Source: Burkholderiales bacterium (GTDB lineage: Bacteria > Pseudomonadota > Gammaproteobacteria > Burkholderiales > Burkholderiaceae_C). Taken from it: a stretch of DNA of 8,200 nt. The stretch spans positions 1-8,200 of the forward strand of contig CANBSV010000112.1 in assembly GCA_947372225.1 (NCBI GenBank). The letters run 5' to 3'. The notes under the pieces were generated by a model. It did not search any database. It saw only the letters and a program-made list of their open reading frames with translations, and was not told the origin of the DNA. Shown piece by piece: positions 1-5,196 of the stretch. A program made the translations under genes and the position numbers. Within the stretch, counting starts at the first letter, position 1. The number at the start of each line of letters is the position of its first letter.

Positions 1-788
1 GCCAGTTTGCGCACCGTGATGTCGTCATAGGTTCCGAGCACCCCGACGACCTCGCCCAGCTCATTCCTCAGCGGCACCTTGGACGTGCTCAGCCACAGCG
101 ATCGCCCGTCTGGTGTGGTCTGCCTTTCCTCGTAGGCCAGCTTGGCGACGCCCGAAGCCATCACGGCGCGGTCATCAGCCTGATAGCTCGTTGCGTGTTC
201 AGCCCATGACAGCTCGGTGTCGTCCTTGCCCACAAGCTCTGCCGGGGAGTTCAGTCCGGCGTCGCGCGCGAACACCGGGTTGCAGCCCTGGTATCGCAGG
301 TTCTGGTCTTTCCAGAACACCCGCACCGGTGTCGCGTCGACGACGGTCTGAAGCAGCTTGCGCGAATCTGCGAGTTCCCGATCGGCCTGCTTGCGGTCGG
401 TGATGTCGAACGTCATGCCGATCAGGCAAACCGCCCGGCCTTGGGCGTCATAGATCGGCTTCTTGACGGTGTGGACGGTGCGGCTTTCCTGGAGTTGTGC
501 GTTCCAGTACTGCTCTTCGAAGTCGATCTGCTGGCCGCCCGCGAAGACTTCCTGATCTCTCGCCCGGAATTGTTCCACCTGGTGAGGCGGGAAGAAGCCG
601 CTGCCATCCGAGCCGTGAAGGTCGGCCAGAGACATCCCCCACTGCGCCTCGCACGCAGGGTTCATGTACACCAGTTTGCTGTCCGGGTCCTTGATGAAAA
701 ACGCCGCGGGCATGACGCCCATGGCCTGTCTGATGGTGGGGTCAGAAAAGAGCTCGTCGGGCGGCAGTGGCGGATGCGGCTTGACCAA
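1..788 (-). CDS. PAS-domain sensory/signalling protein, 3' part beyond the window (partial)
   Basis: This minus-strand frame is open from 788 to the left edge, giving 262 complete codons with no stop, so the C-terminal output domain is missing. Two PAS/PAC modules are visible. PAS1 spans about residues 19-130 (AAFFIKDPDSKLVYMNPA near 28-45, ending GMTFDITDRK). PAS2 spans about 146-262 (VRVFWKDQNLRYQGCNP near 155-171, then DGRSLWLSTSKVPLRN and GTYDDITVRK). The DIT-x-RK endings are the usual PAC-to-next-domain linkers, which in this family lead into a histidine kinase, a GGDEF/EAL domain or a further PAS. I see no signal peptide or membrane segment, so it is probably cytoplasmic. The start is inferred: no ATG occurs in frame before residue 23, which is already at the edge of PAS1, whereas TTG at 788 has GGAG seven bases upstream. 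The bound ligand and output are unknown. Confidence 0.85.
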   Translation of the reverse strand, partial: MVKPHPPLPPDELFSDPTIRQAMGVMPAAFFIKDPDSKLVYMNPACEAQWGMSLADLHGSDGSGFFPPHQVEQFRARDQEVFAGGQQIDFEEQYWNAQLQESRTVHTVKKPIYDAQGRAVCLIGMTFDITDRKQADRELADSRKLLQTVVDATPVRVFWKDQNLRYQGCNPVFARDAGLNSPAELVGKDDTELSWAEHATSYQADDRAVMASGVAKLAYEERQTTPDGRSLWLSTSKVPLRNELGEVVGVLGTYDDITVRKL

Positions 789-795
789 CGAGACG

Positions 796-799
796 CTCC
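796..799 (-). promoter_or_regulatory. Ribosome binding site supporting a TTG start
   Basis: On the minus strand this reads GGAG, seven bases before the TTG at 788. It decides the start of the PAS protein, because the first in-frame ATG (722) has no Shine-Dalgarno-like sequence and would cut into the first PAS domain. Confidence 0.55.
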
Positions 800-843
800 A
801 TGTTGACGGGGCTGAAAGACCAAGCGCTGCGGGCTTGAGCGCG

Positions 844-862
844 GTGAATCGTCGCGATTCAC
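844..862. repeat. Perfect inverted repeat (8-bp stem, 3-base loop) after the tRNA gene
   Basis: GTGAATCG and CGATTCAC are exact reverse complements separated by TCG. The element lies five bases beyond the encoded CCA of the tRNA and 55 bases before the PAS gene start. In the RNA it would form a hairpin directly downstream of the tRNA. No run of T follows on either strand, so it is not a standard intrinsic terminator. A processing or stability hairpin, or a protein operator, are alternatives. Confidence 0.6.
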
Positions 863-867
863 TGATT

Positions 868-941
868 TGGAGCGGGTGAAGGGAATCGAACCCTCGTATG
901 AAGCTTGGGAAGCTGCCGTTCTGCCATTGAACTACACCCGC
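868..941 (-). tRNA. tRNA-Gly (anticodon CCC), CCA encoded
   Basis: The minus strand folds into a complete 74-base tRNA: acceptor stem GCGGGTG/CACCCGC, D arm GTTC/GAAC, anticodon loop TTCCCAA with anticodon CCC reading GGG glycine codons, a four-base variable region, T arm with TTCGATT loop, discriminator T and genomic CCA. It closely matches the E. coli glyU type as I remember it. One oddity is that the anticodon stem (GCAGC against GCTTC) has a C-U mismatch at the second pair, positions 28 and 42 in tRNA numbering (window 915 and 901). All other stem pairs are Watson-Crick or G-U. The gene stands alone between two protein genes rather than in a tRNA cluster. Confidence 0.95.
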
Positions 942-952
942 GCAATGCGCCT

Positions 953-958
953 ATCTTA
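953..958 (-). promoter_or_regulatory. Possible -10 element for the tRNA-Gly gene
   Basis: The minus strand reads TAAGAT, 11 bases upstream of the first base of the mature tRNA, a distance suited to a short 5' leader. No convincing -35 hexamer lies 16-18 bases further upstream, so the call is weak. Confidence 0.3.
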
Positions 959-1043
959 AGCGCCAAGGTGGTGTCGATTGGCCGGCTGATTTCGGTGGTA
1001 AGAGGTCGAAGATCACAGCCACAATGAATTTTCTGAACACTGC

Positions 1044-1048
1044 GAGGG
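1044..1048 (+). promoter_or_regulatory. Ribosome binding site choosing the ATG at 1057
   Basis: GAGGG lies eight bases before ATG 1057. The earlier in-frame ATG at 1024 lacks a site at a usable distance and would only add a poorly conserved-looking 11-residue leader. Confidence 0.6.
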
Positions 1049-1056
1049 CTGCGGCC

Positions 1057-1962
1057 ATGTCCGATTCTTTGTTGCGCGTGCTGCTGGTCGAGCCGGTCGA
1101 TGCTGCTGCGGCGCTCGCGGTGGATGACGCCGCCTTCGGGCCCTTCGAAGCGGCGTCGTGTCCCGTCAGCGAGGTGTGGCAACGCATGGCGGGCGGGCCG
1201 GTCGATGTGCTGGTGGTGCCCGGTTGGTGGGATGGCTGGGGCCGCTGCGCGAGCGAGGTGGCGGTGGTCGTGGTGGCCGAGACCCTCGCGCCCGAGGACT
1301 GTGTGCTGTGGTGGCGCGGCGGTGCGCAAGACGTGGTGAGCACCGATGAATTGGGCGCTGCCGACTGGCCACGCCGCTTGCGCGCCGCACATGAGCGTCA
1401 GCGGGTGCGCGCTGCCACGCGGCAGGCGTTTGCCACCGATGTGCACACCGGCTTGCCGCACGCCGGCCAGTTGATCGAGCACATGAGCCACCTGCTGGCA
1501 CTGCGCGAGCGCGAGCCCGCGCCGATGGCGCTGCTGGTGCTGCGCATCGAGGGGCTGGCCACCACCATGGCGCGCCTGGGTGCCGAGGCGGCCGGCTCGC
1601 TGCGCCGCAAGATCGCGGTGCGGCTGCGCGCCGGCGTGCGTGCCAGCGACGTGGTGGCCTCGGTGGGCGACGACTCGTTCGCGGTCCTGCTGTCGCAGAT
1701 CGACAGCTCGGGCGATGCCGACCGGGTGGGCCGCAAGCTGCTCACCGCCCTGGGCGAAACCTTCAAGGTGGGCGGCCAGGAGGTGGCGGTGTCGACTGCG
1801 CTGGGCATTGCCGCGACGCCGGCCGACGGCACACAGCCTGCCGAGTTGCTGCGCCGCGCGTCGGGGCTGGCGGCTTCGGCGCAGGCCGTCGGGCGCGACG
1901 GCTATGCCAACCGCGCCGAGCGCGGCGGCCCCGCTTCAGCGGCCAACGACGACGCGAGTTGA
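1057..1962 (+). CDS. Degenerate GGDEF protein with N-terminal pseudo-receiver domain
   Basis: A 301-residue soluble protein. Residues about 5-115 resemble a response-regulator receiver fold (hydrophobic strands LRVLLVEP, VDVLVVP and VAVVVVAET, then GAQDVVSTDEL followed by a helix). The expected phospho-acceptor Asp after the third strand is Pro55 and the late conserved Lys is not evident, so phosphorylation is unlikely. Residues about 126-284 follow the GGDEF fold: TDVHTGLPHAGQL at 127-139, and the strand containing the signature at 199-212. The signature itself is GDDSF (204-208) instead of GGDEF, with the preceding Arg replaced by Ser202, so cyclase activity is probably lost. RxxD (Arg195, Asp198) is kept exactly five residues before the signature, as in the c-di-GMP inhibitory site. 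I infer a c-di-GMP-binding or purely structural regulator. The start at 1057 is preferred to 1024 on its ribosome site. The gene is divergent from the tRNA and convergent with the next gene. Confidence 0.8.
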   Translation: MSDSLLRVLLVEPVDAAAALAVDDAAFGPFEAASCPVSEVWQRMAGGPVDVLVVPGWWDGWGRCASEVAVVVVAETLAPEDCVLWWRGGAQDVVSTDELGAADWPRRLRAAHERQRVRAATRQAFATDVHTGLPHAGQLIEHMSHLLALREREPAPMALLVLRIEGLATTMARLGAEAAGSLRRKIAVRLRAGVRASDVVASVGDDSFAVLLSQIDSSGDADRVGRKLLTALGETFKVGGQEVAVSTALGIAATPADGTQPAELLRRASGLAASAQAVGRDGYANRAERGGPASAANDDAS

Positions 1963-1981
1963 CGCCAGGCGGCTGCGGACA

Positions 1982-2899
1982 TCACCAGAAGATCGCCCAC
2001 AGCAGCCCGAGGATCAGCACCCACTTGCCCAGGAAGTACAGCTTGCGCTGGCTGCGCTTGAACTCCTTGGCCAGGGCGCGCAGCTTGTAGGCGTGCGCAA
2101 ACACCTGGTTGATGCCGCCGATCGGCTCGCCATTGACGTTTTGCGTGGACGCTGCGGCCATGAAGTACTTGGCGAACAGCCGATTGAAGGCGCGCAGCGG
2201 GGCGCCCCACAGCGGGCGCTCGACATCGCAAAACAGGATGACGCGCGGCTGGTCGGTGGTGTTTTCGGCGTGGTGGATGTAGGTCTCGTCGAACATCACC
2301 GCTTCGCCGTCCTTCCAGAAATAGCGCTGGCCGTCGACCTCGATGTAGCAGCCCGCATCGTTGGGCGTTTGCAGTCCCAGGTGGTAGCGCAGCGAGCCGG
2401 CGTACGGGTCGCGGTGGCGCACCAGACGCGCACCCGGCGGCAGCGAGGCAAACATCGCCGCCTTGACCGTGCCGATGCCCTTGAGCAGTTTCACGGTTTG
2501 CGGGCACAGCGCTTCGGCCGAGGCCAGCTCCTTGCCGTACCAGCACAGGTAAAAGCGCTTCCAGCCGGTGCGAAAGAACGAGTTGAACCCGATGTCGGTG
2601 TAGCCGGCGGCCGCGCGGATGTAGCCCTCGTCGTTCAGGCGCAGCGCCTCGGCGCGCACGGTCTGCCAGTTCTGCTGCAGCACCTCGAGTTCGGGGAACT
2701 GCTTGGGGTCGATGTAGACCGATCGCGGCGTGCGCGAGAACAGGTACAGCAGCACGTTCAACGGCGCGAGCAGCACCGTGAAGTCGGTCAGTGCCCGCAC
2801 GATGCGAAAACGCTTGCGGCCCCGCAGGTGCACAAACAGCGCCGACGCCACAAAGGTCAGCAGCACCCAGTGGCGGATCTCGAGTGAGGTCAGGTTCAT
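1982..2899 (-). CDS. lpxO: LpxO-type lipid A hydroxylase (aspartyl/asparaginyl beta-hydroxylase fold)
   Basis: A 305-residue Fe(II)/2-oxoglutarate-dependent dioxygenase of the aspartyl/asparaginyl beta-hydroxylase family. The iron site is visible: H162-R-D164 in LVRHRDPY and H209 in FDETYIHH, with R219 in the following QPRVILFCDVERP segment placed to bind 2-oxoglutarate. Hydrophobic segments at about 11-25 and 37-54, and a C-terminal one at about 288-304, indicate inner-membrane anchoring with the catalytic domain facing the cytoplasm. This architecture and length agree with LpxO of Salmonella (about 300 residues), which 2-hydroxylates the secondary acyl chain of lipid A. Function is inferred from the family; another hydroxylase substrate is possible. 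The gene begins 18 bases after the gabD stop, which lies in the same frame, so the start cannot be earlier. No strong ribosome site is seen, consistent with translation following gabD. Confidence 0.75.
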   Translation of the reverse strand: MNLTSLEIRHWVLLTFVASALFVHLRGRKRFRIVRALTDFTVLLAPLNVLLYLFSRTPRSVYIDPKQFPELEVLQQNWQTVRAEALRLNDEGYIRAAAGYTDIGFNSFFRTGWKRFYLCWYGKELASAEALCPQTVKLLKGIGTVKAAMFASLPPGARLVRHRDPYAGSLRYHLGLQTPNDAGCYIEVDGQRYFWKDGEAVMFDETYIHHAENTTDQPRVILFCDVERPLWGAPLRAFNRLFAKYFMAAASTQNVNGEPIGGINQVFAHAYKLRALAKEFKRSQRKLYFLGKWVLILGLLWAIFW

Positions 2900-2917
2900 G
2901 GTGGATGAGGCGCTTGT

Positions 2918-4396
2918 TCAGCGCTGGATGTCGCCGAGACACAGGTATTTGATCTCGACATGGTCGTCGATGCCATGGCTCGAACCCTCGCGACCCAAGC
3001 CCGATTGCTTGACGCCGCCAAACGGCACCTCGGCCGCCGAGATCAGCCCGGTGTTGACGCCGACCATGCCGTACTCGAGCGCTTCGCCCACGCGGAAGAT
3101 GCGCCCGATGTCGCGGCTGTAGAAGTAGCTCGCCAGGCCGAATTCGGTGTCGTTGGCGCGCGCGATCACCTCGGCTTCGGTGTCAAAGCGAAACACTGGC
3201 GCGAGCGGGCCGAAGGTTTCCTCGCGCGCGCACAGCATGTCGTCGGTGGCGTCGGCGAGCAGCGTGGGCTCGAAGAACCGCGCGTCGATGCGGCTGCCGC
3301 CGGCCAGCAGCCGCGCGCCCTTGGCCAGCGCGTCGGCCACGTGCGATTCGACCTTGGCCACGGCGTGCGCATCGATCATCGGACCTTGCGTCACGCCGGG
3401 CTCGAAGCCGTGGCCCACGCGGATGTCGCGCACGCGCGCGGCCAGCTTCTCGACGAACGCGTCGTACACGCCGTCCTGCACGTACAGGCGGTTGGCGCAC
3501 ACGCAGGTCTGGCCGGCGTTGCGGTACTTGCTGACCATGGCGCCTTCGACGGCGCTGTCGAGGTCGGCGTCATCGAACACGATGAAAGGCGCATTGCCGC
3601 CGAGTTCGAGCGACAGGCGCTTGACGGTGGGCGCGCATTGCGCCGCGAGCAGCCGGCCGACTTCGGTCGAGCCGGTGAACGACAGGTGGCGCACCGTGTC
3701 GCTGGCGCACAGCACGCGGCCGATCTCGATCGAGCGCGCGCTGTCGGCGGTGATGACATTGAACACGCCCGGCGGCACGCCGGCGCGCTGGGCGAGTTCG
3801 GCCAGCGCCAGGGCGCACAGCGGCGTTTGCTCGGCGGGCTTGACCACCACGGTGCAGCCTGCGGCCAGCGCGGGTGCCACCTTGCGGGTGATCATGGCCA
3901 CGGGGAAATTCCACGGCGTGATCGCCGCGCACACGCCGATCGGCTGGCGGATCACCACAAAGCGCTTGTTGTTGTCGGTGCTGGGGATGGTCTCGCCGCC
4001 GATGCGCTTGGCTTCTTCGGCAAACCACTCGACGAAGCTCGCGCCGTAGGCAACCTCGCCACGCGCCTCGGCCAGCGGCTTGCCCTGCTCGGCGGTCATC
4101 AGGCGCGCCAGGTCGTCGGCGTGCTGCCCGATGAGCGCGAACCACTTCATCAGGATCGCGCCGCGCGCCTTGGCGGTGAGGCTGCGCCACGCCGGCCAGG
4201 CGCGCGCGGCCGCGGCGATCGCGGCTTCGGCTTCGGCCGCACCGAGGTTGGCCACATCGGCGAGCCGCTCGCCGGTGGCCGGGTCGTCCACGCCGAAGCG
4301 TTGCGACGACCCCACCCACACGCCGTCAATCAGCGCATCGGTCTGGAGCAGCGAGGCGTCTTGCAGTGCGTTCAGCGGCGGGGTTCGGCTGTTCAT
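2918..4396 (-). CDS. gabD: Succinate-semialdehyde dehydrogenase (GabD family)
   Basis: A 492-residue cytoplasmic aldehyde dehydrogenase that oxidises succinate semialdehyde to succinate, the last step of the GABA shunt and of related 4-carbon catabolic routes. It reads close to E. coli GabD (482 residues) along its whole length, from ALIDGVWVGS near residue 21 to the C-terminal EIKYLCLGD. Visible motifs are TPWNFP (160-165, Asn163), KPAEQTP (186-192), FTGSTEVGR (240-248), LELGGNAPF with general base Glu264, and AGQTCVCANR with catalytic Cys298. Cys300, two residues on, could pair with Cys298 in a redox switch as described for human SSADH. Glu189 stands where the E. coli enzyme has Ser, which may favour NAD+ over NADP+. 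The ATG at 4396 has GGAG five bases upstream; an in-frame ATG at 4453 would add 19 unrelated residues and overlap a likely operator. No gabT or gabP is adjacent. Confidence 0.92.
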   Translation of the reverse strand: MNSRTPPLNALQDASLLQTDALIDGVWVGSSQRFGVDDPATGERLADVANLGAAEAEAAIAAAARAWPAWRSLTAKARGAILMKWFALIGQHADDLARLMTAEQGKPLAEARGEVAYGASFVEWFAEEAKRIGGETIPSTDNNKRFVVIRQPIGVCAAITPWNFPVAMITRKVAPALAAGCTVVVKPAEQTPLCALALAELAQRAGVPPGVFNVITADSARSIEIGRVLCASDTVRHLSFTGSTEVGRLLAAQCAPTVKRLSLELGGNAPFIVFDDADLDSAVEGAMVSKYRNAGQTCVCANRLYVQDGVYDAFVEKLAARVRDIRVGHGFEPGVTQGPMIDAHAVAKVESHVADALAKGARLLAGGSRIDARFFEPTLLADATDDMLCAREETFGPLAPVFRFDTEAEVIARANDTEFGLASYFYSRDIGRIFRVGEALEYGMVGVNTGLISAAEVPFGGVKQSGLGREGSSHGIDDHVEIKYLCLGDIQR

Positions 4397-4401
4397 GAAG
4401 G

Positions 4402-4405
4402 CTCC
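4402..4405 (-). promoter_or_regulatory. Ribosome binding site of gabD
   Basis: GGAG on the minus strand, five bases from ATG 4396. It favours this start over the upstream in-frame ATG at 4453. Confidence 0.6.
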
Positions 4406-4444
4406 GTGCAGGCCAGGCCCGCGGTCACAGGCACTGCGGTAAAG

Positions 4445-4463
4445 TCTGGTCAATTCAACCAGA
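4445..4463. promoter_or_regulatory. Inverted repeat, candidate VapBC operator between gabD and vapB
   Basis: TCTGGT and ACCAGA are perfect 6-bp reverse complements separated by seven bases, lying 19 bases before the antitoxin start and 48 bases before the gabD start on the opposite strand. Phd/YefM-type antitoxins generally bind palindromes near their own promoter, which fits this position. It could also affect gabD. I see TAAAGT at 4440-4445 on the plus strand as a weak -10 candidate, and TTGACC on the minus strand (4448-4453) as a weak -35, neither with a good partner element. Confidence 0.45.
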
Positions 4464-4471
4464 TTGTCGTC

Positions 4472-4479
4472 GAGGAGGG
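4472..4479 (+). promoter_or_regulatory. Strong ribosome binding site of the antitoxin gene
   Basis: GAGGAGGG lies three bases before ATG 4483 and contains a full AGGAGG. It is by far the strongest Shine-Dalgarno sequence in the window, which fits the need for antitoxin to be made in excess of toxin. Confidence 0.75.
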
Positions 4480-4482
4480 ACC

Positions 4483-4746
4483 ATGTCGAATCCCAAATCC
4501 GTCCACAGCATAGGTCTGTTCGAGGCCAAGACCCACCTGTCCGAACTGGTCAGCCGCGTCGAGGCCGGCGAGGAGATCGTGATCACCCGCCACAACAAGC
4601 CGGTGGTCAGGCTGGTGGCGATGGACCACTCGGATGACGTCAATGGCGTTGCGAGGCAAAAGGCGATCGCCGACCTGCTGGCCTTCGAGCCCATCGAGAT
4701 GGGTGACGTGTCGATCAAGTCGCTGATCGAGGCGGGCCGCGAATGA
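4483..4746 (+). CDS. vapB: Type II antitoxin, Phd/YefM family (VapB role)
   Basis: An 87-residue antitoxin. Residues about 8-48 carry the Phd/YefM DNA-binding core, with the typical run GLFEAKTHLSELVSRVEAG followed by EIVITRHNKPVVRLVAM. The rest (about 50-87, rich in acidic and hydrophobic residues) is the expected toxin-binding tail. The protein should neutralise the PIN-domain toxin encoded next and repress the shared promoter, probably through the inverted repeat just upstream. Its stop overlaps the toxin start (ATGA at 4743-4746), so toxin translation is likely coupled to antitoxin translation. The fold family is clear from sequence; the partnership is inferred from adjacency and overlap. 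Confidence 0.92.
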   Translation: MSNPKSVHSIGLFEAKTHLSELVSRVEAGEEIVITRHNKPVVRLVAMDHSDDVNGVARQKAIADLLAFEPIEMGDVSIKSLIEAGRE

Positions 4747-5183
4747 GCGTGAACCAGCCGCCTCCGGAGTGGGTGGTGGTCGATGCATCCTTTGTGCTGC
4801 GCTACGTGCTGCACACGCAGGCCAAGAAACCCCATGCTGCCGGCTTGCAACTGCTGCAGTCGGTGCGGTTGATCGTGCCTGCGCTGTGGAATTCCGAGAT
4901 CGCCAGCGCGCTGGTGCAAGCCGAGCGGCGAGGCGCTGCTGCGCCGGCGAAGGTGGGCCACGCCCTGTCGGTGATCGGTGCGCTCAACCCCATGGTCGAT
5001 GCGACCGTCGTCGACGTGAATCGCAACCTCGAGGTGGCCAGGGCCTACGGCCTGAGCGCCTACGACTCGCTGTATTTCGAACTGGCCTTGCGTCGCAAGG
5101 CCGCCCTCGCCACTTACGACGAAGCCATGATTGCCGCCGCCCCGGTGGCGGGCATCAGGCTTTATCCGTCACCCGTCAAATGA
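4743..5183 (+). CDS. vapC: PIN-domain ribonuclease toxin, VapC family
   Basis: A 146-residue PIN-domain protein. The four acidic metal-binding residues are all present: Asp14 in VVVDASF, Glu52 in LWNSEIASAL, Asp108 in SAYDSLYFELA and Asp126 in ATYDEAM. The nuclease therefore looks intact. VapC toxins are Mg2+/Mn2+-dependent endoribonucleases, many of which cut specific tRNAs (initiator tRNA-fMet in enteric bacteria) or the 23S rRNA sarcin-ricin loop. The target here cannot be read from sequence. It overlaps the antitoxin gene by four bases and has no ribosome site as strong as the antitoxin's. Its stop is only 13 bases before alaS, with no terminator between, which is an unusual neighbour for a toxin gene. 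Confidence 0.92.
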   Translation: MSVNQPPPEWVVVDASFVLRYVLHTQAKKPHAAGLQLLQSVRLIVPALWNSEIASALVQAERRGAAAPAKVGHALSVIGALNPMVDATVVDVNRNLEVARAYGLSAYDSLYFELALRRKAALATYDEAMIAAAPVAGIRLYPSPVK

Positions 5184-5196
5184 GCTGAAAGCACCC

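Noticed and set aside
301..317. Inverted repeat TTCTGG-TCTTT-CCAGAA, similar in its core to the candidate vapBC operator
   Set aside because: It lies inside the second PAS domain and encodes ordinary PAS residues (VFWKDQN), so coding constraint explains it.
960..973. A 14-base exact direct repeat GCGCCAAGGTGGTG, also at 7886-7899, both copies in intergenic DNA
   Set aside because: One such pair is roughly what chance allows in 8 kb of GC-biased sequence, and nothing flanking the copies suggests a mobile element or attachment site.
1963..1981. Possible bidirectional terminator between the convergent GGDEF-like and lpxO-like genes
   Set aside because: The 19-base gap contains only a trivial CGCC-A-GGCG palindrome with no usable loop or T-run.
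1580..2887. A 435-codon plus-strand frame across the GGDEF-like and lpxO-like genes
   Set aside because: It crosses two better-supported genes in other frames and has an Arg/Gln-rich sequence without recognisable domains.
2960..4513. A 517-codon open frame on the plus strand antisense to gabD
   Set aside because: It is rich in Ala, Arg, His and Gly, shows no domain, and lies opposite a well-supported GabD gene. Long antisense frames are normal in GC-rich DNA.
5131..5196. An upstream in-frame ATG for alaS at 5131
   Set aside because: It lies within vapC, would add 22 residues absent from the family, and the N-terminus from 5197 already matches AlaRS proteins.
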